Shown here one piece after another: positions 8,021 through 16,747 of a stretch of DNA of 64,000 nt. A model generated the notes under the pieces. That model saw only the letters and a program-made list of their open reading frames with translations, had not been told where the DNA came from and ran no database searches. The stretch is from contig JAZNHT010000044.1 of the NCBI GenBank assembly GCA_045577175.1, forward strand, positions 18,373-82,372, given 5' to 3'. Made by a program: the position numbers and the translations under genes. This DNA comes from SIG701 sp045577175. GTDB taxonomy: Bacteria; Bacillota; Clostridia; Oscillospirales; CAG-272. How positions within the stretch are numbered: position 1 is the stretch's first letter; each line of letters opens with the position of its first letter.

Positions 8021-10153
8021 TTGAAAGCAACTTCCGATCGAAAGAGCAAAAAATCCTCACCCGGACTCCTCAAAGGAAGCGTCATCCTCGGCGGAATCGA
8101 CCGTTTCCTTTCGTGGATCTACCGCTGTATCAAGGACGGATTCTTCGGACGGATTTTCTCCGCCTATCCGCAAAGCGCCGTTGACAGCACGGACAAGCCT
8201 TCCGCACGTCCCAAAAATTTCCTGTACCGTCGGGTGCTGTTGCCCGTTCGCCGTGCCGTCTCCGTGCGCGCAGAGAGCAGCTTCTTCCTCGCCCTCATAC
8301 GGCGGCTGATCTCCTTTTTCCTCCGTTGCCGGCTCCGCGTCTACGGTACGTTTTTCCTGACGCTCGGTATCTATACCGCCGCCGCGTATCTTCTCTCCCT
8401 GCTCGGTAATGCCGCCGTTCCCTTCACAAATCTTATCATCGCCGCTGTGCTGGTGCTCTCCTCCCTTGCGGTGATTACCGTAAACGTATCTCTGTCCGAT
8501 GCACTTCTCTCCTCCGCTTTGGCACCGCGCTTGTGTGCGATTTTCGGCATCCGCCAAAACTCATTGCGGGCGGACGGCGTAGCAGGTCGCTCGGATGTCG
8601 CCTTTATCGCAGGCATGATTCTCGGTCTCTGTACATCCGTGATCCCCATAACGCACATTCTCCTTTTGTTTGTGGGCGTTTTCCTTTTGTACCGTATCTT
8701 TATGACACCGGAGCTCGGCGTTTCTTCCCTGTTTTTGCTGATGCCGTTTCTGCCTACTATGGTTTTGGCAGGACTGCTCATCTATACAGCCCTTTGCTTC
8801 GGAACAAAGCTCGTTTTAGGCAAGCGCAAAATTCAACTTGAAACGGTCGATCTCGCCGCTATGCTGTTCGCGTTTTCCCTTTTGCTCGGCGGTGTGTTCT
8901 CGTTTTCCTCTGCCTCTTTGAAGCCGGCACTGCTCATGGTTTGTCTGATGGGCGGCTACTTCCTTACGGTGCTCATGTGCCGTACCGCAGAGTGGCTCGC
9001 GCACTGTACTGCTTCCGCCATTCTCGGTGCCGCCATCGTTTCCGTATACGGCATTGTGCAGTATTTCACCGAATCGGTAGGCGAAGCCGGTGCATGGCTG
9101 GACACGGAAATGTTTGAGGACATCTCCGGACGGGTAGTCTCCACCCTGGAAAATCCGAATATGCTGGCAGAATACCTCATTCTGCTTCTGCCGATCGCCG
9201 TCTGCCGCTTTTTGACACGCGGCTCGCCCGTAAAGCGGACTGCCGGACTCTGTGCCGCCGCGCTGATGGGCGTCTGCCTCATTCTCACGTGGAGCCGCGG
9301 CGCATGGCTCGGGCTGATTTTCGGCGCGTTTATTTTCCTTCTGATCTGGCACCGCCGTGCGCTGTCACTGATTCTCGCCGGAGTGATCGCCGTACCGTTT
9401 CTCCCCTTTGTACTGCCCGACTCCATCATCTCCCGATTCACCAGTATCGGAAATCTTGCGGACACCTCCACCTCGTACCGCTTGAACATCTGGCGCGGTG
9501 CCGTCCATATGCTGGAGGATTTCTGGTACAGCGGCATCGGTATCGGCGAGGCTGCGTGGGATACGGTGTATCCTCGCTACTCGCTGGCAGCGATCGAAGC
9601 CGCCCCCCATGCGCACAATCTGTACCTGCAAACGTGGATCGAATGCGGCATCGTCGGCATCTTTCTTCTGTTTGTCTTTCTGTTTTTCCTTTGCCAGGCG
9701 AATTTTTCGTTCTACCGTACACTGTCCGATATGCGAAAAACAATTGTCGAGTCTATCTCCATGACGCATCTGAAGCCGGATACAGCCGTCTCCGGCACCG
9801 TTGTCCGTGACAGAGATACGGATCGCGTCTCTGCCGAAAAGGAAATCACGGCACTGCGTCTGAACGCCGCCGCACCGCTTTGCGGTCTGTTTGCTGCCCT
9901 TGCGCAGGGACTGACCGATTATATCTGGTATAACTATCGCGTATTTCTGATGTTCTGGCTGGTGGCGGGACTCACCGCCGCCTATGCACGCTTCGGACGC
10001 AGGGAACTTATCCATATCCGCAACGTCAATTCCCACAGACCGAACGCACCGGACGAAGCGCAGACCGATCTTTTCATCATCCCGCCCTCCGCCGTCAAAG
10101 CGGCAAAACGGAAATCAAAAAAAGTGGAGAAAGGAACCGTTTCTCATGGCTAA
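8021..10153 (+). CDS. O-antigen ligase/polymerase-like membrane protein
   Basis: A 710-residue integral membrane protein with roughly a dozen hydrophobic segments after a basic N-terminal region of about 110 residues. The central part, with LTWSRGAWLGL and the large outside loop that follows, resembles the Wzy_C/WaaL domain, which transfers or polymerises lipid-linked glycans at the outer face of the membrane. In a Gram-positive cell the likely substrate is an undecaprenyl-linked exopolysaccharide or wall polymer. That is inference, supported by the TagO/WecA-type gene two places downstream. The start is TTG 8021, chosen for the AAAGGAGG at 8004-8011 with nine-base spacing; no ATG nearby fits better. 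The stop overlaps the next gene by eight bases. Confidence 0.8.
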   Translation: MKATSDRKSKKSSPGLLKGSVILGGIDRFLSWIYRCIKDGFFGRIFSAYPQSAVDSTDKPSARPKNFLYRRVLLPVRRAVSVRAESSFFLALIRRLISFFLRCRLRVYGTFFLTLGIYTAAAYLLSLLGNAAVPFTNLIIAAVLVLSSLAVITVNVSLSDALLSSALAPRLCAIFGIRQNSLRADGVAGRSDVAFIAGMILGLCTSVIPITHILLLFVGVFLLYRIFMTPELGVSSLFLLMPFLPTMVLAGLLIYTALCFGTKLVLGKRKIQLETVDLAAMLFAFSLLLGGVFSFSSASLKPALLMVCLMGGYFLTVLMCRTAEWLAHCTASAILGAAIVSVYGIVQYFTESVGEAGAWLDTEMFEDISGRVVSTLENPNMLAEYLILLLPIAVCRFLTRGSPVKRTAGLCAAALMGVCLILTWSRGAWLGLIFGAFIFLLIWHRRALSLILAGVIAVPFLPFVLPDSIISRFTSIGNLADTSTSYRLNIWRGAVHMLEDFWYSGIGIGEAAWDTVYPRYSLAAIEAAPHAHNLYLQTWIECGIVGIFLLFVFLFFLCQANFSFYRTLSDMRKTIVESISMTHLKPDTAVSGTVVRDRDTDRVSAEKEITALRLNAAAPLCGLFAALAQGLTDYIWYNYRVFLMFWLVAGLTAAYARFGRRELIHIRNVNSHRPNAPDEAQTDLFIIPPSAVKAAKRKSKKVEKGTVSHG

Positions 10154-10634
10154 GCGAAAAACCGGCTTCAATCTGATGGATGCAGTAATCCTTGCGGCGA
10201 TTCTTGCCGTTATCGCGTTGCTTCTGTACGTTTTTGTCTTCAGTGAAAGTGCATCCCTGCAAAGCGGAGACAACAACAAATACACGCTCACCTACGTGGT
10301 GGAGGCAACGAAAATCAGTGACGAATTTACCGACATGATCGAAGTCGGCGATCCCGTCATCGACTCCGCGAAAAAAATGAAGATCGGCACAGTCACCGCC
10401 GTAGAAGTACAGCCGTACCTGTATTTGGGAACGGATATGCATGAAGGCGAGCTCGTTCTGAATCCCGTTGACGGATATTCGAATCTGTACGTCACGATTC
10501 AGGCGGATGCGGTACTGAACGACATTTCCTACAGCATTGACGGATACGAAATGTACGTCGGTGCGAAAATTTTCCTGTCGTTTTCAGATATGGTCTGCAC
10601 CGGATACTGCATTTCTTTGGACGCGGCACAGTAA
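10146..10634 (+). CDS. DUF4330-like membrane-anchored protein
   Basis: A 162-residue protein with a basic N-terminus (MAKRKTGFNLMD), one membrane segment at about 13-33 and an outside domain rich in beta strands. The pattern D-P-V-I-D-S-A-K-K-M-K-I-G-T-V followed by a second G-A-K-I-F fits the DUF4330 family as I remember it. Function is unknown. ATG 10146 overlaps the ligase-like gene by eight bases and uses that gene's AGAAAGGAACC as ribosome site, so the two are translationally coupled. A relative lies at 12676, and the pair brackets the TagO-like gene, which suggests a shared envelope role. Confidence 0.75.
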   Translation: MAKRKTGFNLMDAVILAAILAVIALLLYVFVFSESASLQSGDNNKYTLTYVVEATKISDEFTDMIEVGDPVIDSAKKMKIGTVTAVEVQPYLYLGTDMHEGELVLNPVDGYSNLYVTIQADAVLNDISYSIDGYEMYVGAKIFLSFSDMVCTGYCISLDAAQ

Positions 10635-10661
10635 TCCGCCGTCCCCGAAAGGATTGGATTT

Positions 10662-11825
10662 ATGAACATCACCACCCTGCTATTCGGCGTTGTCGCGGTG
10701 ATCTGCTCTGCCCTGCTGGCATACGCACTCACCCCGCCGATACGCGTTCTGGCGTATAAAATCGGCGCAATCGACGTCCCCACGGACAACAGACGTATGC
10801 ATACACGACCGACGCCGCGCCTCGGCGGACTTGCCATTTTCTTCGGTTTTGTTATCTCCTCGCTCATTTTCTGCGAGGTAACGCAGTCTCTTGTCGCCAT
10901 CTGGATCGGCGGACTGATTCTCTGCGTGCTCGGCACGCTGGATGACGTTTTCCGTCTGCACTGGCTTATAAAAATGATCGTGCAGTTTTCCGTCGCCGGC
11001 ATCGCAATCTCCCAGGGCGTCGTGATTAATCAGATTCATCTCGGCGGTGATTACGTCCAGCTCGGCGTATGGAGCTATCCGCTCACGCTTCTGTGGATCG
11101 TCGGGCTCACCAACGCCATCAATCTGATTGACGGGCTGGACGGACTCGCCTGCGGCGTTTCCGCCATCAGTTCTCTCTCGATTCTCTGCGTGATGCTGCT
11201 CCTCGGCGATATGGGATCGGCGCTGATTACCGCTATCCTTGCCGGTGCCTGCATCGGATTTCTTCCGTTCAACCGAAATCCCGCGCGCATTTTTATGGGG
11301 GATTCGGGTGCTTTGTTCCTCGGCTTCACGTTCGCAGTGATCTCCATCGAGGGCGTGTTCAAGCTCCACACAATCCTTTCTTTCATGATTCCGCTTTCCA
11401 TTTTCGCCTTTCCGATCGTTGATACGCTCACGGCGATCATCCGCCGTCTCTTGCACGGAAAGAATCCCTTCGCGCCCGATCGCGGGCATCTGCATCACAA
11501 GCTGATCGATCTCGGCTTCACGCAAAAGGAGACGGTCGGCATCCTGTATGCGATCTGCGGCATCCTCGGACTGGTCGCAATCACGTTTACCGAAACGATG
11601 TTTCAAAACGAGCGCCTGCTCAAATCCATCATGCTCGCGGCAGCGGCGCTGATTATCTTCTGGCTGAATTACATCATCATGAAAAATCCGTCCACACGGT
11701 ATCTTTCAGGTCTTTTCGATCCGAAGGAAATTCCGCCGGAGCAGCTCTCCCCAATGAAAAAAGAAGAACCGGCAGAAGCACCGCAGGATGCCGGGGTACA
11801 CACCGATGAAACGGACAAAAAATAA
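10662..11825 (+). CDS. tagO: Undecaprenyl-phosphate N-acetylhexosamine-1-phosphate transferase, TagO/WecA type
   Basis: Transfers a sugar 1-phosphate, most often GlcNAc-1-P, from a UDP-sugar to undecaprenyl phosphate, starting wall teichoic acid or other cell-surface polymers. The 387-residue polytopic protein has all family marks: RRMHTRPTPRLGG near residue 46, the metal-binding LDD of LDDVFRL, NAINLIDGLDGLA, the FMGDSGALFLG loop and the C-terminal DRGHLHHKL. The hydrophilic tail after about 350 is rich in Glu and Pro. MraY is excluded by the DRGHLHH motif, but the exact sugar is not determined. The gene lies 27 bases after the DUF4330-like gene. Confidence 0.88.
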   Translation: MNITTLLFGVVAVICSALLAYALTPPIRVLAYKIGAIDVPTDNRRMHTRPTPRLGGLAIFFGFVISSLIFCEVTQSLVAIWIGGLILCVLGTLDDVFRLHWLIKMIVQFSVAGIAISQGVVINQIHLGGDYVQLGVWSYPLTLLWIVGLTNAINLIDGLDGLACGVSAISSLSILCVMLLLGDMGSALITAILAGACIGFLPFNRNPARIFMGDSGALFLGFTFAVISIEGVFKLHTILSFMIPLSIFAFPIVDTLTAIIRRLLHGKNPFAPDRGHLHHKLIDLGFTQKETVGILYAICGILGLVAITFTETMFQNERLLKSIMLAAAALIIFWLNYIIMKNPSTRYLSGLFDPKEIPPEQLSPMKKEEPAEAPQDAGVHTDETDKK

Positions 11826-12651
11826 AGAAAAGCGTTCGGACATCACCGTTCTTCCCATCGCGCCGGGCACCATGATACTGAGCGGCGCTATGCTGCTCGC
11901 GTTTCTGATTCTGCTCGTCGTTCTCAATCTGAACGGGATGATCGATCTGCCAAACTGGATAGAGCGCATCATCGGCACGGCGGAAAACGTGAGCGATGAC
12001 GGCGACAGCTTCGGCGAATCGTTTCTTGTATCCCTGAGCGGAACACCGCAGAATACAGGAAATACCGTGTTTATTGACTCCGATCCGAACGCACTCCTCG
12101 CCGCTCTCCTGGAAACGGAACCGGCACCCTCCTATTATCAAAGCTGCACAGTCAGCCGCACAAACGCAGAGGGCGCGTCACTGACCAGGCAGATATTTCG
12201 TCTCGTATCGGGTGGGAACGAGTACACGGAAATCCTTTTCCGCGGACAGCTCGAACGGGCAGTTACGCTGAATGAAACCGCCGTGCGCATCACGGAACAA
12301 AATCAAACGCGCGTATTCCCCCGTACCGCTGATTCGGTTTTCACGGCGGAAAGCGAAATCGGATTTCCCTCTCTGTCGCGCTTGAAACAGCTGATCGGCA
12401 AGGCGGAAACAGGTGAATACACCCTGTCACTCAGCGCAACTGCGGACACAACATGTATCCGCGCGGCATTCACCGATACGCTGAGCGGTACGCGAGAAGT
12501 CTTCGACATCCTCCCCGATCTCGGTGTAATTTTTGCCGCGCAATCGTATCTGCCCGGCGAGGACACGCCGTACTATTCGCTCACCACAACGTCACTCCTC
12601 TCGGATGTCACAGGATTTGACAACTCTATCTTTGAAATCCCCAATTCGTAA
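11806..12651 (+). CDS. Hypothetical membrane-anchored extracytoplasmic protein
   Basis: Not recognised. From ATG 11806 the product has 281 residues: a basic start (MKRTKNKEKR), a membrane segment at about 22-45 and a long outside part made of alternating beta strands with few cysteines. The shape recalls lipoprotein-carrier or sensor-like folds, but there is no firm motif. An in-frame ATG at 11788 would add six residues. Both starts overlap the tagO 3' end, and neither has a strong ribosome site, which points to coupled translation. The context suggests a role in export or control of the surface polymer made by this cluster. Confidence 0.6.
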   Translation: MKRTKNKEKRSDITVLPIAPGTMILSGAMLLAFLILLVVLNLNGMIDLPNWIERIIGTAENVSDDGDSFGESFLVSLSGTPQNTGNTVFIDSDPNALLAALLETEPAPSYYQSCTVSRTNAEGASLTRQIFRLVSGGNEYTEILFRGQLERAVTLNETAVRITEQNQTRVFPRTADSVFTAESEIGFPSLSRLKQLIGKAETGEYTLSLSATADTTCIRAAFTDTLSGTREVFDILPDLGVIFAAQSYLPGEDTPYYSLTTTSLLSDVTGFDNSIFEIPNS

Positions 12652-12675
12652 GCAAACGTGAAAGGAACTACCGAT

Positions 12676-13194
12676 ATGCCGAAAAACACTGCCCGTGAAC
12701 GGCGTAAGCTGAACGCTGTTGACTACTTTATCCTCATCGCCGCCATCCTTTGCATTGCCGGTGCCGTCCTCCGCATAGCGGTCGGAAACGCGGGCGGCTC
12801 GCTCTCCTCTCCGATCACATCGGAGGATTATGTTGTGTCGTTCAAAATCGAAAACATCCGCAACACCTCCACGGAATACCTTACAGAGGGTGAAGTGTTC
12901 TATATTGAATCCACGAAACAGTACATGGGGAAGATCACGGGCAACGTCACCGTGACACCGGCTCTGTTTTATATTGAGGACGCAAACGGAAACTATGTCC
13001 AGACATATGCGCCGGACAACGGCGATGCCTCCCGCAGAGATGTGATCGGTACTATGCTTGTCAGCGGATACATGGGAGAGAGCGGATTTTTGCTCGGCGG
13101 CTCCACGCCGCTTGCCGCGAACAAGGAGCTCACAGTTCGCAGTAAAAATCTCTCCATAAAGATTATCATCACCGATATTGTGAAAGCATCGTAA
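12676..13194 (+). CDS. DUF4330-like membrane-anchored protein, second copy
   Basis: A 172-residue relative of the protein at 10146: basic N-terminus with RRKLNAVDYFIL, one membrane segment at about 18-36 and an outside beta-rich domain. ATG 12676 is preferred over a GTG at 12658 because AAAGGAAC at 12661-12668 is correctly spaced for it. It is the last gene of the envelope cluster and is followed by a strong terminator. Function is unknown. The repeated use of this family around tagO suggests two parts of one assembly. Confidence 0.72.
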   Translation: MPKNTARERRKLNAVDYFILIAAILCIAGAVLRIAVGNAGGSLSSPITSEDYVVSFKIENIRNTSTEYLTEGEVFYIESTKQYMGKITGNVTVTPALFYIEDANGNYVQTYAPDNGDASRRDVIGTMLVSGYMGESGFLLGGSTPLAANKELTVRSKNLSIKIIITDIVKAS

Positions 13195-13201
13195 ATAAAT
13201 C

Positions 13202-13237
13202 AACCCTCCGCCTATACTGCGCGGAGGGTTTGTCTTT
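13202..13237. terminator. Terminator between convergent genes
   Basis: The arms AACCCTCCGC (13202-13211) and GCGGAGGGTT (13221-13230) pair perfectly, with T-rich sequence on the plus side and a weaker U-rich tail on the minus side. It ends the envelope cluster and may also serve the convergent XRE gene. Confidence 0.85.
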
Positions 13238-13850
13238 ATTGCTTGCCTTTTTTTCTGAGCCACACGGCAAGGATGATGCCGCCGATCAATAAAACGGCAC
13301 CGATCGCCACGATAATACCGCCGAGGATACCGACGGGATTGAACGTCTCCACTTGGGGAAGCCCACTGTCAAACGGACTTCCGTAGAATCCTGCGCCGAA
13401 GTCCTGCATCATACTCTCGACGCTCGATTCATACGAGGACACCATCAAATTTGAAATAATCGCCGCGGCACCACCGATCAGCAGAAAGAGCGCACCGACA
13501 ACGGCAACGTACACGCCCGCAAGCCAGCCGAAGCGGCGAAGTCCTCGTCCGATAAAACCGGGTGCACTGTCCATCCATTTCGGATATTTCGGCGCATCGG
13601 CTTTGGACGGCGGCACGTCCTCAGTCTGCGTGCCTGTCCGCATTTCGGGCGGCTCCTCCTCGGAGAGAAGGAAATCAACCGTAACGCCGAACACAGCCGA
13701 AAGCGTTTTCAGCTTCGCAATCTCCGGCTCGGATTCACCCGTCTCCCATTTGCTGACCGCCTGACGGGACACGCCGATCTGCTCGGCAAGCTCCTCCTGC
13801 GATTTGCCTGTTTTCTTTCGGTAATAAAAAATCTTCTCGGACAGCTTCAT
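13236..13850 (-). CDS. XRE-family regulator with C-terminal membrane segments
   Basis: A 204-residue protein beginning MKLSEKIFYYRKKTGKSQEE, a typical helix-turn-helix of the Cro/CI type at residues 1-60 (GVSRQAVSKWETGESEPE). A linker is followed by two hydrophobic segments, at about 110-140 and near the C-terminus (170-198), ending in a basic KKGKQ tail. Such membrane-tethered XRE regulators are common in Firmicutes, and the signal they sense is usually unknown. The start is chosen by GAAAGGAG upstream of ATG; an in-frame extension of 51 residues lacks a ribosome site. It is monocistronic and convergent with the envelope cluster. Confidence 0.85.
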   Translation of the reverse strand: MKLSEKIFYYRKKTGKSQEELAEQIGVSRQAVSKWETGESEPEIAKLKTLSAVFGVTVDFLLSEEEPPEMRTGTQTEDVPPSKADAPKYPKWMDSAPGFIGRGLRRFGWLAGVYVAVVGALFLLIGGAAAIISNLMVSSYESSVESMMQDFGAGFYGSPFDSGLPQVETFNPVGILGGIIVAIGAVLLIGGIILAVWLRKKGKQ

Positions 13851-13864
13851 ACGTATTCTCCTTT

Positions 13865-13880
13865 CTGTCTGTACAAACAG
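13865..13880. promoter_or_regulatory. Palindromic operator candidate of the XRE gene
   Basis: CTGTCTGTACAAACAG is an inverted repeat with a single mismatched pair. It lies 15 bases upstream of the start codon and just downstream of, and overlapping, a TATACT box on the minus strand (13879-13884). The position suits self-repression. No convincing -35 box is visible. Confidence 0.5.
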
Positions 13881-13971
13881 TATATCGGATCGAGCCAAAA
13901 AACACCACCAATTTCGCCTTGCAATTGCGCAACCGTCGGTTGCAATCGGCAAAAAAGGTCTTATGCAAGGA

Positions 13972-14009
13972 AAAAATCGCCGCGAATCGATGATCCGCGG
14001 CAATTTTTA
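13972..14009 (-). terminator. Intrinsic terminator of the tilS-hpt-ftsH operon
   Basis: On the minus strand GCCGCG pairs with CGCGGC, extended by flanking A and T bases, and ends in a run of T. It begins directly after the ftsH stop. Confidence 0.85.
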
Positions 14010-16043
14010 TCAGTGTTTGATTTCGGGCGGACGCTGTGACTGTGCCAGCTCTTCTTCGCGGCGGCGGCGCTCCTCTTCGCGCTTTCTCTCCTGCTCGGCG
14101 AGATGCTGGGCGCGCTTTTCGTTCTCCTCCGCACTGCGGCGGCGCTTCTCCGCGACCATTTCCTCCAGTTCCTCGTACGTCACGGGGGCTTCGTCCGTCG
14201 CGTCCATAGCGCGGTTGAACTGCTCCTCCTCCATGATCTCGTTCTTCATAAGGAAGCCGGCGATATAGTGGAGCTTCTCCATCTGTTCCTTGAGAATTTT
14301 CTCGGCGGCGGCATAGCAGTCCGTAATGATCCGCTTGATCTCGGTATCAATATCCGATGCGGTCTGCTCGGAATAATTGCGCGTGTTGTTGAAATCGCGT
14401 CCGAGGAACACCTCGTCTCCGCCGGAATCGTGACCGTACAGAATCGGTCCGAGCAGATCGGACATACCGTACTTCGTGACCATGCCGCGGGCGATTGACG
14501 TCGCGCGCTGAATATCGTTCGACGCACCAGTTGAAATATCGTCCATGATGAGTGCCTCTGCCACACGGCCCGCAAGCAGCGTGGTAATCTCGTTCACCAT
14601 ATCATTCTTGGACATATAGGAGCGATCCTCCTTCGGGAGAGACAGCGTATAACCGCCGGCTCTGCCGCTGGGGATGATCGAAATCTGATGGACGGGATCG
14701 TTTTCCTGCACCGCGCGCGTGACGATGGCGTGACCTGCCTCGTGGTACGCGGTGAGCTTTTTCTCCTTCTCGGAGATAACCTTCGATTTCTTCTGCGGAC
14801 CGACGATAACCTTAATCATCGCCTCCTCGAGATCGTTCATACCGATGAGGGATTTGCCCTTCCGTGCGGCAAGGAGTGCCGCCTCATTCAGAAGATTGGC
14901 AAGATCCGCGCCCGTGAAGCCGACCGTAGTCTTGGCAACCACGCTGAGATCGACCTCGTTTTCAAACGGCTTGTTCTTCGCGTGAACCTTGAGAATTTCC
15001 TCGCGCCCCTTGATGTCGGGATAGTTTACGGTGATCTGTCTGTCAAAACGACCGGGGCGAAGCAGTGCGGGATCGAGAATATCGGGGCGGTTTGTCGCCG
15101 CAAGGACGATCACGCCGTCGTTCGTACCGAAGCCGTCCATCTCGACAAGAAGCTGATTGAGTGTCTGCTCTCTTTCGTCGTGACCGCCGCCGAGACCTGC
15201 GCCTCTGTGACGACCGACCGCATCGATCTCATCGATGAAGATGATGGATGCAGGGGATTTTTTCGCAGTCTCAAACAGATCGCGCACGCGGGATGCGCCG
15301 ACACCGACGTACATCTCCACGAAATCGGAGCCGGAAATGGAGTAGAACGGCACGCCTGCCTCGCCTGCAACAGCCTTGGCGAGAAGCGTTTTACCCGTAC
15401 CGGGAGGACCTACGAGCAGGACACCGTGCGGAATCCGTGCGCCGAGCTTCGTGAAGTACGAGGGATCGCGCAGGAACTCAACGATTTCCTCCAGCTCCGC
15501 CTTTTCTTCATCGGCACCGGCTACGTCCTTGAACAAAACCTTGTTCTTATCCGAAGAAATGAGCTTCGCCTTCGCTCTGCCGAACGATGCAATCTTTGAG
15601 CCCTTACCGCCGCCGCTCATATTGACCATGAAGAAAATCCACACGGCGATAATAAGCACAATAATGATGATATACGGCAGATACGCCACCCAGATCGGGA
15701 TGCTCTTCGGTGCCGGAATATCATACGCTTCGATGATACCGTTTTCATACTGTTCGGCGACGGTATCTCCGAGCGCCCACAAAAAGAGATCGAGATTTCT
15801 GAGCTCATATGTGTAAAGCGCCTCGCCCTCCGAGCCGTCTGTCAGGACGACACGCACCGTCATCGTGAGCAGATTTTCCTCATCAATGACAAATTCCTTG
15901 ACCTGCTCATTTTCGAAGTACGTAATCACGTCACTGAAGGTGACCTCCTCTTTCGGGAGGCTTTGGAACAGTGCCGCCGTTCCGAAAATAATCACACCGA
16001 TCAAAACGATATAGAAAATGGCAATCTTAAAGTTGCTTTTCAT
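14010..16043 (-). CDS. ftsH: ATP-dependent zinc metalloprotease FtsH
   Basis: Membrane-bound AAA protease that extracts and degrades membrane and regulatory proteins. The 677-residue protein has membrane segments at about 6-27 and 118-140 flanking a small extracytoplasmic domain, as usual. Walker A GPPGTGKT lies at 212-219, Walker B ending DEID at 271-274, the second region of homology at RPGRFDR (329-335) and the zinc site HEAGH at 434-438. A charged tail rich in Glu, Arg and Lys (about 620-670) is probably coiled coil. GGAGGAATGC precedes the ATG. It follows hpt by 77 bases in the order tilS-hpt-ftsH that is classic in Firmicutes. Confidence 0.97.
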   Translation of the reverse strand: MKSNFKIAIFYIVLIGVIIFGTAALFQSLPKEEVTFSDVITYFENEQVKEFVIDEENLLTMTVRVVLTDGSEGEALYTYELRNLDLFLWALGDTVAEQYENGIIEAYDIPAPKSIPIWVAYLPYIIIIVLIIAVWIFFMVNMSGGGKGSKIASFGRAKAKLISSDKNKVLFKDVAGADEEKAELEEIVEFLRDPSYFTKLGARIPHGVLLVGPPGTGKTLLAKAVAGEAGVPFYSISGSDFVEMYVGVGASRVRDLFETAKKSPASIIFIDEIDAVGRHRGAGLGGGHDEREQTLNQLLVEMDGFGTNDGVIVLAATNRPDILDPALLRPGRFDRQITVNYPDIKGREEILKVHAKNKPFENEVDLSVVAKTTVGFTGADLANLLNEAALLAARKGKSLIGMNDLEEAMIKVIVGPQKKSKVISEKEKKLTAYHEAGHAIVTRAVQENDPVHQISIIPSGRAGGYTLSLPKEDRSYMSKNDMVNEITTLLAGRVAEALIMDDISTGASNDIQRATSIARGMVTKYGMSDLLGPILYGHDSGGDEVFLGRDFNNTRNYSEQTASDIDTEIKRIITDCYAAAEKILKEQMEKLHYIAGFLMKNEIMEEEQFNRAMDATDEAPVTYEELEEMVAEKRRRSAEENEKRAQHLAEQERKREEERRRREEELAQSQRPPEIKH

Positions 16044-16120
16044 GCATTCCTCCGAGCCTCATCTGTCCGCACTCTTGACAGACAGACGGCAATTGATAGT
16101 AAGCGGATAAACCCGCGTAT

Positions 16121-16684
16121 TTATTTCTCGTAAACCTCGCGCTTCAGGATGCCGACATACGGCAGTGCGCGGTATTTTTCCGCATAATCCAGTCCGTAGC
16201 CGATAACAAACTCATCCGGAATGCTCGCACCGACGTAGTCGGACACGAAATCCACCTCGCGGCGCGACGGCTTATCGAGCAGCGTGCACGTTTTGACGCT
16301 TCTCGCGCCGTTGAGGCGCAGATACTCCGTCAGATAGGAGAGTGTCTTACCGCTGTCGATGATGTCCTCCACGATCAGGATATTACACTCGCTGAGGTCG
16401 GAACGGCACAAATCGAGATGAATTTTGATACGGCCGCTTGTGCTTGTGCCTGCGCCGTATGAGGATACTTTCATAAAATCGATCTCGACAGGCAGCGTGA
16501 TCTTCTTCATGAGATCGCCCATAAAGACGACGCTTCCCTTCAGTATGCCGAGCAGCACCAGCTTGCCGTCCGTGTTTTTGTAATCCGCGTCGATTTTCGC
16601 CGCGATCTCCGTGGTGATGCGATCAATTTCCTCTTGGGAAACGAGAACGCGTTCCACGTCTGCGTGTATCATAGTTTCGCTCAT
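16121..16684 (-). CDS. hpt: Hypoxanthine phosphoribosyltransferase
   Basis: Salvages hypoxanthine and guanine by joining them to PRPP to form IMP and GMP. The 187-residue protein carries ILKGSVVFMGDL and the PRPP-binding loop ILIVEDIIDSGKTL in the middle, then the C-terminal VIGYGLDYAEKYR. ATG 16684 (MSETMIHADV) is preferred because AAAGGAG lies ten bases upstream; the longer ATG at 16708 has no site. It sits between tilS and ftsH, and in other Firmicutes Hpt and TilS are encoded side by side in the same way. Confidence 0.95.
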   Translation of the reverse strand: MSETMIHADVERVLVSQEEIDRITTEIAAKIDADYKNTDGKLVLLGILKGSVVFMGDLMKKITLPVEIDFMKVSSYGAGTSTSGRIKIHLDLCRSDLSECNILIVEDIIDSGKTLSYLTEYLRLNGARSVKTCTLLDKPSRREVDFVSDYVGASIPDEFVIGYGLDYAEKYRALPYVGILKREVYEK

Positions 16685-16747
16685 GTCCGTCAGAACTCCT
16701 TTGGTCATTCATATATATAGTGCCGCACATCGGGCGGAGTATGCGAT

